This document shows, piece after piece, positions 1 to 5,020 of a DNA stretch of 5,020 nt (positions are counted from its first letter, which is position 1; each line of letters starts with the position of its first letter). A program made the translations under genes and the position numbers. The notes below the pieces were generated by a model, which did no database searches, was not told the origin of the DNA, and was given only the letters and a program-made list of their open reading frames with translations. The DNA is from UKL13-2 sp031370625 (GTDB lineage Bacteria > Pseudomonadota > Gammaproteobacteria > Burkholderiales > Usitatibacteraceae). The DNA lies in the NCBI GenBank assembly GCA_031370625.1, contig JANMQR010000102.1:1-5020 (forward strand). Reading direction: 5' to 3'.

Positions 1-110
1 TGATCGATGACAACTTGCGAGCCCACGTCTGCCGGTATCTGTTCTACTTTAATTTTTTCGCCGACTTGGACGCGATACTGCTTCCCGCCGGTTTTTATGA
101 CCGCATACAT
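1..110 (-). CDS. rplU: 50S ribosomal protein L21, N-terminal part (cut by window edge)
   Basis: Read on the minus strand, an ATG at 110-108 opens a frame that stays open to the window edge. It gives 36 residues beginning MYAVIKTGGKQYRV and continuing with the VGEKIKVEQI stretch. This is the characteristic amino end of bacterial ribosomal protein L21, a roughly 100-residue large-subunit protein that binds 23S rRNA. The start is well fixed: AGGAG (minus strand, 122-118) lies 7 bases before the ATG, and the family begins at this MYAV. The gene diverges from ispB, the usual arrangement in beta- and gammaproteobacteria, where rpmA (L27) normally follows rplU. That part would lie outside the window to the left. 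The upstream promoter is close to consensus, as expected for a ribosomal protein gene. Confidence 0.97.
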   Translation of the reverse strand, partial: MYAVIKTGGKQYRVQVGEKIKVEQIPADVGSQVVID

Positions 111-117
111 GGTTAAA

Positions 118-122
118 CTCCT
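118..122 (-). promoter_or_regulatory. Ribosome binding site of rplU
   Basis: The minus strand reads AGGAG here, followed by a 7-base spacer and the ATG at 110-108. It is the strongest Shine-Dalgarno sequence in the window and it fixes the rplU start. Confidence 0.85.
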
Positions 123-166
123 AAAAGAAATCGAGATTGCAGCCGATTCAACGCCCCCTTTTTCGT

Positions 167-188
167 TTCCATCAGTTTGCTGACGAAA
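167..188 (-). promoter_or_regulatory. Hairpin in the predicted rplU leader RNA
   Basis: In the minus-strand transcript, bases 188-180 (UUUCGUCAG) can pair with 175-167 (CUGAUGGAA) around a CAAA tetraloop. This makes a 9-base-pair stem with two G-U wobbles. It sits midway in the roughly 100-base leader between the predicted rplU start site near 214 and the ATG at 110. There is no U-run directly after it (an A- and G-rich stretch follows), so it is not an intrinsic terminator. It could be an RNA stabiliser or part of an autoregulatory leader. The structure is seen by inspection only; any function is inference. Confidence 0.4.
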
Positions 189-195
189 TTGGAAG

Positions 196-225
196 TTGGT
201 ATTGATCGAATGAACCCGCTATTAT
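196..225 (+). promoter_or_regulatory. Candidate sigma70 promoter of ispB
   Basis: On the plus strand, TTGGTA (196-201) and TATTAT (220-225) are separated by 18 bases. They match the consensus at 4 of 6 and 5 of 6 positions. Transcription would start near 232, leaving a leader of about 115 bases before the ispB ATG at 347. The -10 uses almost the same base pairs as the rplU -10 on the other strand, so the two would compete for RNA polymerase. It is weaker than the rplU promoter, and another ispB promoter between 230 and 346 cannot be excluded. Confidence 0.45.
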
Positions 226-249
226 ACGAGTCCGGCTAAATCCAGTCAA
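221..249 (-). promoter_or_regulatory. Sigma70 promoter of rplU
   Basis: On the minus strand, TTGACT (249-244) and a perfect TATAAT (226-221) are separated by exactly 17 bases. This matches the consensus at 11 of 12 positions with optimal spacing. Transcription would begin near 214, giving a leader of about 104 bases before the rplU ATG. A promoter this strong fits a highly expressed ribosomal protein operon. Its -10 element overlaps the -10 of the opposing ispB promoter. Confidence 0.85.
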
Positions 250-346
250 CCCGAATGTTTGGCTGAAATCAGTGGGTTAGTGCTCGTTTTGAGCCCTGTC
301 CAGCCCGAAAAAGCCTTTGATTAGCAAGTATTAGACCAGCCCGCGC

Positions 347-1351
347 ATGAATTCACCGCACATTATCAGCAAAACGCCAGAACCGAGCCTTGACGACTTC
401 CGTGCCGTCATTGCTGACGACATGCAGGCCATCGATAGCGTAATCCGGCTTCGCCTGACCTCGGAAGTGGTGTTGATCAACCAGATTTCGCATTACATCA
501 TTGAGGCTGGCGGTAAGCGGCTGCGCCCCGCGCTGGTCACCTTGAGCGGCAATATGGTTGGTGCGGACAAGGCAAAAACCCGCGATATGGCGGCAGTGAT
601 CGAATTCATTCATACCGCGACCTTATTGCATGACGATGTGGTCGATGAATCTGCATTGCGACGAGGACGTGAAACAGCGAACGCGACTTTTGGTAATGCC
701 GCGTCGGTGCTGGTGGGTGATTTTTTATACTCTCGCGCATTCCAGATGATGGTTGAAGTTGGCGCGATGCGGGTGATGGGCGTGATGGCCGAGGCCACCA
801 ATGTGATTTCTGAAGGCGAAGTGCTGCAGCTGATGAATGTGCGCGATCCGGATACGACTGAAGACGCGTATCTGAAAGTGGTGCGCTACAAAACCGCCAA
901 ATTATTCGAAGCCGCCTGCCGTGTCGGCGCGATTCTCGGTAACGCGAATGAGCGTGATGAGGCCGCACTCGCCGCCTACGGCGCGCATCTGGGCACGGCG
1001 TTTCAGTTGATTGATGATGTGCTCGATTACTCGGGCGATATTCAGGAAACGGGTAAGAATGTCGGTGATGATTTGGCCGAAGGCAAGCCCACGCTGCCGC
1101 TAATTTATGCCATGCGTGTTGGCACGCCCGCGCAAAAGCAAACGATTCGCTCGGCGATTGTTGATGGTGGTCTGGAGAAAATTGATGCGGTTGTCGCGGC
1201 GATTCGTGCAACCGGCGCGCTTGAGTACGCGCGCGATGCCGCACGGCGTGAAGTGCAAACCGCGGCGGCAGCGGTTCAACATTTCCCGAATACCGCTTCG
1301 CGCGAGGCTTTGCTACAATTATGTACGTTTGCGGTTGAGCGTCGGTCTTGA
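347..1351 (+). CDS. ispB: Polyprenyl (probably octaprenyl) diphosphate synthase
   Basis: This enzyme condenses isopentenyl diphosphate units onto farnesyl diphosphate to build the long isoprenoid tail of ubiquinone. The 334-residue protein has the full trans-prenyltransferase set: GGKRLRP at 55-61, the first aspartate-rich motif DDVVD at 96-100 followed by RRGR at 105-108, GEVLQLMN around 157-164, the second aspartate motif DDVLD at 223-227, and GKNVGDDLAEGKPTLPL around 236-252. The residue five before the first aspartate motif is alanine (A91). In this family a small residue there leaves the product pocket open for long chains. The resemblance to E. coli IspB is very close, with about 11 extra residues at the amino end. 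An in-frame TAG at 332-334 rules out an upstream start. No Shine-Dalgarno sequence precedes the ATG, and the next in-frame ATG at 422 would remove conserved residues. It diverges from rplU, as in many proteobacteria. The chain length (C40) is inferred from the family. Confidence 0.96.
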   Translation: MNSPHIISKTPEPSLDDFRAVIADDMQAIDSVIRLRLTSEVVLINQISHYIIEAGGKRLRPALVTLSGNMVGADKAKTRDMAAVIEFIHTATLLHDDVVDESALRRGRETANATFGNAASVLVGDFLYSRAFQMMVEVGAMRVMGVMAEATNVISEGEVLQLMNVRDPDTTEDAYLKVVRYKTAKLFEAACRVGAILGNANERDEAALAAYGAHLGTAFQLIDDVLDYSGDIQETGKNVGDDLAEGKPTLPLIYAMRVGTPAQKQTIRSAIVDGGLEKIDAVVAAIRATGALEYARDAARREVQTAAAAVQHFPNTASREALLQLCTFAVERRS

Positions 1352-1397
1352 GGCTTAACCGAACGGTTTGTTGAGACTTAATTTGAACACCTCTGTG

Positions 1398-1418
1398 TAA
1401 GCCTGCCGTTAAGCCTGC
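1398..1418 (+). repeat. Short direct repeat (TAAGCCTGC twice) at the ispB terminator
   Basis: TAAGCCTGC occurs at 1398-1406 and again at 1410-1418, separated by CGT, a 12-base period. Both copies contain AAGCCTGC, which is complementary to GCAGGCTT at 1438-1445. Either copy can therefore form the left arm of the terminator stem. Confidence 0.75.
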
Positions 1419-1452
1419 AATCAGGTCAAAACGATCCGCAGGCTTTTATTTT
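1411..1452 (+). terminator. Rho-independent terminator after ispB
   Basis: AAGCCTGC (1411-1418) pairs with GCAGGCTT (1438-1445) in an 8-base-pair stem with a 19-base loop. It runs straight into the T-rich stretch TTTTATTTT (1444-1452). It starts about 60 bases past the ispB stop, where a terminator would be expected. The loop is longer than usual, though ATC (1420-1422) and GAT (1433-1435) could shorten it. A second copy of the left arm at 1399-1406 gives an alternative fold. A small AACC/GGTT hairpin (1357-1368) lies just after the ispB stop and has no U-tract. The rest of the 1352-1519 gap shows nothing more than a weak -10-like TATAAG at 1478-1483 that could serve fpr. Confidence 0.65.
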
Positions 1453-1519
1453 GCGTCAATACTTTTGATGTTTTTGTTATAAGCAAATTCTTCGCAGCAC
1501 ATTTTTCATAGAGCAATCC

Positions 1520-2293
1520 ATGGCATCTCATTTCCAAGAAAAAGTTTTAAGCGTTCATCACTGGACCGACAACCTGTTCAGCTTCACCACCACGCGGGAT
1601 CCCTCGTTCCGTTTTTTAAACGGCCAGTTCACCATGATCGGTATTGAAGTCGAGGGCAAACCGCTGCTACGCGCCTACAGCATGGCGAGCGCGAACTACG
1701 ATGAGCAGCTCGAATTTTTTTCGATCAAGGTGCAAAACGGCCCGCTCACGTCACGCTTACAGCATTTGAAAATCGGCGATACCTTGCTCGTCAATAGCAA
1801 AGCCGTTGGTACGCTGATTCTGCAAAATCTGCTGCCGGGAAAGACGCTTTATTTGCTTTCTACGGGCACCGGCATGGCCCCGTTCATGAGTGTGATCAAA
1901 GATCCTGAAACTTACGAACATTTTGAAAAAGTCGTGCTGGTGCATGGCTGTCGCACGGTCGCTGAGCTGGCCTATCACGAGGTGATTACTGAGGACCTAC
2001 CGAAGAATGAGTTTTTCGGGGAGGCTGTGACAAAACAGTTGTTGTACTACCCGACCGTCACCCGCGAACCGTTTCGCAATCAGGGGCGCGTGACGACCCT
2101 TCTTGATTCGGGAAAGCTGATGGACGATTTAGGTCTGCCGCACCTCGATATTGAGCGTGATCGCATCATGATTTGCGGCAGCCCCGAGATGCTCAAGGAC
2201 AGTCGCGATTTGCTTGTCAAGCGCGGATTCAGCGAAGGCAATATGAGTACACCGGGACATTTCGTGGTGGAACGTGCGTTCGTCGAAAAATAG
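1520..2293 (+). CDS. fpr: Ferredoxin/flavodoxin-NADP+ reductase
   Basis: This soluble FAD enzyme moves electrons between NADPH and ferredoxin or flavodoxin, supplying low-potential electrons for biosynthesis and oxidative-stress responses. The 257 residues match the family's usual length. The FAD-binding barrel is in the first 100 or so residues: NGQF at 34-37, the flavin motif RAYS at 51-54, and FFSIKVQNGPLTS around 66-78. The NADP-binding half follows, with STGTGMAPF at 114-122 and CGSP at 219-222. The protein ends in AFVEK, the tail typical of the Azotobacter/Pseudomonas-type bacterial subclass rather than the E. coli type ending in tryptophan. The ATG at 1520 has only a weak AGAG-like ribosome site about 7 bases upstream, but the SVHHW segment soon after it matches the family's amino end. 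The gene follows a terminator, so it probably has its own promoter. Its redox partner is not in the window. Confidence 0.95.
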   Translation: MASHFQEKVLSVHHWTDNLFSFTTTRDPSFRFLNGQFTMIGIEVEGKPLLRAYSMASANYDEQLEFFSIKVQNGPLTSRLQHLKIGDTLLVNSKAVGTLILQNLLPGKTLYLLSTGTGMAPFMSVIKDPETYEHFEKVVLVHGCRTVAELAYHEVITEDLPKNEFFGEAVTKQLLYYPTVTREPFRNQGRVTTLLDSGKLMDDLGLPHLDIERDRIMICGSPEMLKDSRDLLVKRGFSEGNMSTPGHFVVERAFVEK

Positions 2294-2301
2294 GTGGCTC
2301 C

Positions 2302-2321
2302 GCACTAATTTTCTTTAGTGC
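2302..2321 (+). other. Hairpin between fpr and the small cysteine protein gene
   Basis: GCACTAA (2302-2308) pairs with TTAGTGC (2315-2321), a perfect 7-base-pair stem with a 6-base loop, beginning 9 bases after the fpr stop. No T-run follows directly, only GC-rich bases. It is therefore not a standard intrinsic terminator, although TTTTTT occurs at 2351-2356, about 30 bases on. An overlapping GCT-CCG/CGG-AGC fold (2320-2337) would compete with it. It may mark the end of the fpr transcript or protect its 3' end. Confidence 0.4.
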
Positions 2322-2356
2322 TGCCGCTTCGGTTAGCATAGGAAATCGTGTTTTTT

Positions 2357-2361
2357 GGGAG
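2357..2361 (+). promoter_or_regulatory. Ribosome binding site that sets the GTG start of the small cysteine protein
   Basis: GGGAG at 2357-2361 lies 5 bases before GTG at 2367. A TTG at 2355 in the same frame would overlap this Shine-Dalgarno sequence and has no ribosome site of its own, so GTG 2367 is the better start. Confidence 0.65.
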
Positions 2362-2366
2362 CGCTC

Positions 2367-2648
2367 GTGGGGAAAATTATTTTTGCGCTGCTGACCGCAG
2401 CAATCGCATGGGTGCTATTCAAGGGGCTAAGTAAAGGCTTGACGAAAAAGCGACCCAGTGACGCCAGTCGCCGCGATGCAGTCGAACCGGGCAGTGACAA
2501 AGCCAAAAATCTGAATGCGCCTGAGCGCATGGTGAAGTGCGTTCGCTGTGGCGTATTTATGCCTGAAACCGAGAGCGTTATGGCCGATGGCGTTGACGGA
2601 CAAATTAGCTGTCGCGACCCGCAGGCCTGCGCGCATGGGCGTGCCTGA
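2367..2648 (+). CDS. PP0621-like small membrane-anchored four-cysteine protein
   Basis: This is a 93-residue protein of unknown function. Counting from the GTG start, residues 3-18 form one hydrophobic segment (IIFALLTAAIAWVLF), followed by basic residues (KGLSKGLTKK), so the amino end is a likely signal anchor with the rest in the cytoplasm. A polar linker runs from about 29 to 54. The carboxyl end carries MVKCVRCGVFMPETES at 55-70, with cysteines C58 and C61, then C82 and C88. The four cysteines look like a small zinc ribbon. The layout of one membrane helix plus a MV+C..CG...P cysteine end agrees with what I recall of the PP0621 family, which is often found beside pilS in betaproteobacteria. 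It ends 2 bases before the pilS GTG, so the two are probably one operon with coupled translation. Metal binding and any link to pilus control are inference. A TTG start at 2355 would add four residues. Confidence 0.8.
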   Translation: MGKIIFALLTAAIAWVLFKGLSKGLTKKRPSDASRRDAVEPGSDKAKNLNAPERMVKCVRCGVFMPETESVMADGVDGQISCRDPQACAHGRA

Positions 2649-2650
2649 GC

Positions 2651-4252
2651 GTGACTCAGAAGGTCGCTGAATCCCTGAACAGCTTCGCGCTGCAATGGCG
2701 TTCACTCGCCTCCTTTGCCGTCTATCGTTTATTGATCGCGATAATGCTCGTCATCGGGTTTTGGGGATTTAATCGCTTGCAGTTGGTGGGCGCGGCTTCG
2801 CCTTTGCTGGCAGGACCAGTCATATTTGCTTATGCGGTGGCGGCAATCGCGATGTTTGTGACCGCGAAAATGCGGGTTCCGTCGCTGGGCGTTCATCTCA
2901 TCACGCAGGTGTTGGTGGACGTAATTGGTTTGACCTTGCTGATGCATGCCTCAGGTGGCGCGCGCAGTGGTATCGGTTTGTTGCTATTGGTGACGCTCGC
3001 CGCTGCGGGTTTGGTTTCCCGCGGGCGCATGGCATTTTTCCACGCCGCGCTCGCCGCGCTGGCGGTGCTGGGCGAGCAGGCATGGCAGTTTTTACGGCTT
3101 GACGCTCAGGCCGGTGAATTTGTCCCCGCTGGGTTGTTGGCGGGCAGTTTTTTTGTCATGGGCGGCCTGGGTTATACGTTGGCGAAATATGCAACAGGCG
3201 TCGAAAAAATTGCTGAGGCGCGCGGCGTTGATTTGGCCAACATGGCGGAAATAAACCAGCTCGTGATTCGCGATATGCAAGACGGGTTCGTGGTGGTTGA
3301 TGAGGTGGGAATGATTCGCCAGCACAATGAACACAGCGAAGAAATGATCGCGGGGCTGAAGGATTCAACCAACCGAAAAATCACGGAAGCTGCGCCCCAG
3401 CTTGCGGGACTACTCGCGCAATGGCGCAAAAATCATTCGCGCATTTTCCCGATGGTGCGCGACGCTGCAACGCAGACCGATTATCAAGTTCGTTTCGTTG
3501 CGGTAGGCGATAAAGATCCTTCGCCGACCGTGATATTTATCGAAGATGCGGGGCGTATTCGCTCACAAGCGCAGCAAATGAAGCTGGTTGCGCTGGGACG
3601 TTTGACGGCCAGCATCGCACATGAAATTCGCAACCCGTTATCGTCGATTAACCACGCGGCTGAATTGTTGCAAGAGGACGATCATCGTCTGCCTGCCGAC
3701 GCGCGTTTGCTCACCATCATTCAGGAAAACTCGCGTCGGCTGGATCGCATGGTCCAAGAAGTATTGAACCTCAATCGCCGTGATCGCGCGCATCCTGAAG
3801 CCATCGACGCACAAGCCTATCTTGAGCAATTCATGGCCGATTTTATGGCGAACGAAAAAGTGGCCGCTGGCGTGATTTCGCTGACCATCGTGACCGCGCG
3901 GCGTATCATTTTTGATCGCAGTCATCTGGATCAGATTTTGTGGAACCTCACGCGCAACGCCTATCGTCATAGCAAAAAAACAGCTGGCAGTGTGAGCGTA
4001 AAATTGGCAGAAACCAATGTTTCGAATATGGCCAAGCTCACCGTGATCGATGACGGGCCGGGCGTTTCCACAGAAGCACTGACGCATTTGTTTGAGCCTT
4101 TCTTTACCACCGAAACATCGGGCACTGGCTTGGGGTTGTACATTGCACGCGAACTGGCGGAAGTGAACGGCGCGCGTATCGAGTATATTGCCGACCGAAA
4201 GCCCGCCGCCGCACGCGGGGCTGAGTTTTGCATTACGCTTCAACTTCAATAA
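2651..4252 (+). CDS. pilS: Type IV pilus sensor histidine kinase PilS
   Basis: This inner-membrane kinase phosphorylates PilR to control pilin gene expression. The 533-residue protein has six hydrophobic segments (about 21-43, 51-72, 81-103, 107-123, 126-148 and 161-182), the known PilS topology. A PAS-like linker follows at about 203-300 (DGFVVVDEVGMI). The HisKA domain has the H-box SIAHEIRNPLSS with His324. The ATPase domain shows the N-box around 427-440 (N432, N436), DDGPG at 467-471, FEPFFTT at 481-487 and GTGLGL at 491-496. All catalytic motifs are intact. The GTG start lies 2 bases after the upstream stop and lacks a clear Shine-Dalgarno sequence, so translation is probably coupled to the small protein before it. 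pilR follows after 80 bases, which supports the name. The stop codon lies in an 18-base duplication. In Pseudomonas, PilS senses pilin within the membrane; that the same holds here is assumed from the family. Confidence 0.93.
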   Translation: MTQKVAESLNSFALQWRSLASFAVYRLLIAIMLVIGFWGFNRLQLVGAASPLLAGPVIFAYAVAAIAMFVTAKMRVPSLGVHLITQVLVDVIGLTLLMHASGGARSGIGLLLLVTLAAAGLVSRGRMAFFHAALAALAVLGEQAWQFLRLDAQAGEFVPAGLLAGSFFVMGGLGYTLAKYATGVEKIAEARGVDLANMAEINQLVIRDMQDGFVVVDEVGMIRQHNEHSEEMIAGLKDSTNRKITEAAPQLAGLLAQWRKNHSRIFPMVRDAATQTDYQVRFVAVGDKDPSPTVIFIEDAGRIRSQAQQMKLVALGRLTASIAHEIRNPLSSINHAAELLQEDDHRLPADARLLTIIQENSRRLDRMVQEVLNLNRRDRAHPEAIDAQAYLEQFMADFMANEKVAAGVISLTIVTARRIIFDRSHLDQILWNLTRNAYRHSKKTAGSVSVKLAETNVSNMAKLTVIDDGPGVSTEALTHLFEPFFTTETSGTGLGLYIARELAEVNGARIEYIADRKPAAARGAEFCITLQLQ

Positions 4253-4270
4253 TCGCTTCAACTTCAATAA
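4236..4270 (+). repeat. 18-base tandem duplication across the pilS stop codon
   Basis: CGCTTCAACTTCAATAA occurs at 4236-4252 and again, identically, at 4254-4270, an 18-base period. The first copy encodes the last residues of PilS and its TAA. The second lies in the same frame and would read SLQLQ and then another TAA. The unit itself contains two CTTCAA hexamers, which could have promoted slippage. Confidence 0.9.
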
Positions 4271-4332
4271 GTGCGACAACATAAAATAGTAATTTCCGGC
4301 GCATTTCAAATCAAACGAGAACGAGTTAATTC

Positions 4333-5020
4333 ATGGCCGACAAACACGTACTGATCGTTGACGACGAAGCGGATATTCGCGAGCTGCTCGTGCTCACGCT
4401 AATGCGCATGGGTGTGGAGGCTGATACCGCAGCAACGGTTGAGCATGCTTTTGCGCGATTGTCCGAGCGAGCCTATGACCTGTGCCTGACCGATATGCGC
4501 CTGCCTGATGGCGATGGTTTGATGATCTTAAAACACATTGCCGAAAATTATGGCAATACGCCCGTGGCCGTGATTACCGCATTCGGCAGCACGGATAATG
4601 CGGTGGCGGCGTTGAAAGAAGGTGCGTTTGATTACATTGCGAAACCGATTCAGTTAAAGCAATTACGCGAGGTCATCACCTCGGCCATGAACCTGCCGAA
4701 ATCATTGGATCGTCCTGAGCGCGGCAAGCGCATGAGTGGCGCTGACAAAATCGCCAATGTAGCGGATGCGGGGCCGCGATTGATCGGTGAATCACAACCC
4801 ATCGTCAGAGCCCGCGACATGATCGGCAAGCTGGCGCGCAGCCAGGCACCGGTGTATATCGCTGGCGAATCCGGTACCGGTAAAGAAGTTGCCGCGCGTT
4901 TGATTCATTCCGGCTCCGCCCGGCGCGACGCAAATTTTGTTGCGGTGAACTGTGGCGCAATTCCGGAAAATTTGATGGAGAGTGAATTTTTCGGCTACAA
5001 AAAAGGTGCCTTCACGGGTG
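4333..5020 (+). CDS. pilR: Sigma54-dependent response regulator PilR, N-terminal part (cut by window edge)
   Basis: This is an NtrC-type activator that, when phosphorylated by PilS, drives RpoN-dependent transcription of the pilin gene in related bacteria. The first 229 codons are present and the frame is open at the window edge. The receiver domain covers about 4-118: acidic pocket D10 and D11, phospho-acceptor D54 in LTDMRLPDGDG, T82 and K104 in YIAKP. A linker at about 120-148 leads into the AAA+ domain, which opens with LIGES (150-154). Walker A is GESGTGKE at 178-185. The last residues are the start of the GAFTGA loop that contacts sigma54 (G225 to G229). The Walker B and DNA-binding parts lie outside the window. 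The ATG at 4333 has no strong ribosome site (ACGAG, 7 bases upstream), but it begins the receiver domain exactly where the family does. Its position after pilS makes PilR much more likely than another NtrC-family member. Confidence 0.93.
   Translation, partial: MADKHVLIVDDEADIRELLVLTLMRMGVEADTAATVEHAFARLSERAYDLCLTDMRLPDGDGLMILKHIAENYGNTPVAVITAFGSTDNAVAALKEGAFDYIAKPIQLKQLREVITSAMNLPKSLDRPERGKRMSGADKIANVADAGPRLIGESQPIVRARDMIGKLARSQAPVYIAGESGTGKEVAARLIHSGSARRDANFVAVNCGAIPENLMESEFFGYKKGAFTG

Noticed and set aside
282..294. GCTC/GAGC inverted repeat upstream of ispB
   Set aside because: The stem is only 4 base pairs with no associated signal, so it is expected by chance.
606..1244. Long minus-strand open frame of 212 codons inside ispB
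   Set aside because: It lies wholly antisense to a strongly conserved gene. Its product is rich in Arg, His, Ser and Pro, typical of a shadow frame, and no ribosome site was seen.
1107..1358. Plus-strand frame of 83 codons overlapping the end of ispB
   Set aside because: It is out of frame with the conserved ispB sequence and is an arginine-rich shadow with no ribosome site.
1451..1483. Possible fpr promoter (TTGCGT at 1451 with TATAAG at 1478)
   Set aside because: The spacing is 21 bases, too long for sigma70, and no better -35 is present. A promoter is likely somewhere here, but this pair does not support it.
1352..1519. A tRNA gene, which I recall sometimes following ispB in betaproteobacteria
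   Set aside because: No acceptor, D-arm or T-arm (GGTTCRA) pattern is visible on either strand. The gap is accounted for by the terminator.
4257..4287. Possible pilR promoter (TTCAAC at 4257 with TAAAAT at 4282)
   Set aside because: The -35 matches at only 3 of 6 positions with a 19-base spacer, and it falls inside the duplicated repeat. It is too weak to list as a feature.
3638..4309. Minus-strand open frame of 223 codons opposite the 3' half of pilS
   Set aside because: The sense strand encodes intact HisKA and ATPase motifs. The antisense product shows no recognisable domain.
1..5020. Mobile element, CRISPR, phage or toxin-antitoxin content
   Set aside because: No terminal inverted repeats, transposase motifs, spaced repeat arrays or foreign-looking base composition were seen. 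Every larger coding region is a conserved core gene.

Overview
The window looks like ordinary chromosomal core sequence from a Betaproteobacterium. That placement rests on three things: protein character, moderate GC content by eye, and a gene order of rplU diverging from ispB next to a PP0621-type small protein and pilS-pilR. A family or genus cannot be named safely from the sequence alone. Most of the DNA is coding, in six genes, two of which are cut by the window edges. There are no RNA genes, mobile elements, CRISPR arrays or phage traces.

Layout. Positions 1-110 (minus strand) hold the start of rplU, ribosomal protein L21. The 236-base gap 111-346 is a divergent control region. It holds a very good sigma70 promoter reading into rplU, a weaker overlapping promoter reading into ispB, and a stable hairpin in the predicted rplU leader. 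Positions 347-1351 are ispB, the long-chain polyprenyl diphosphate synthase that makes the ubiquinone side chain. The 168-base gap 1352-1519 carries a likely intrinsic terminator with a duplicated left arm. Positions 1520-2293 are fpr, ferredoxin/flavodoxin-NADP+ reductase. After 73 bases comes a small membrane-anchored, four-cysteine protein (PP0621-like, GTG start at 2367). It is followed after 2 bases by pilS (2651-4252, GTG start), the type IV pilus sensor kinase. After an 80-base gap comes pilR (4333 to the window edge), its sigma54-activating response regulator.

How the genes work together. rplU, ispB and fpr are housekeeping genes for translation, quinone synthesis and low-potential redox balance. 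pilS and pilR form one two-component system that in related bacteria turns on pilA transcription with RpoN. The small cysteine protein lies so close to pilS that co-transcription and translational coupling are likely, but its function is unknown.

I found no evidence of a previously undescribed system. The best points for a second look are the superimposed divergent promoters and leader hairpin before rplU, the 18-base in-frame tandem duplication that doubles the pilS stop codon, the small four-cysteine protein coupled to pilS, and the duplicated terminator arm after ispB.
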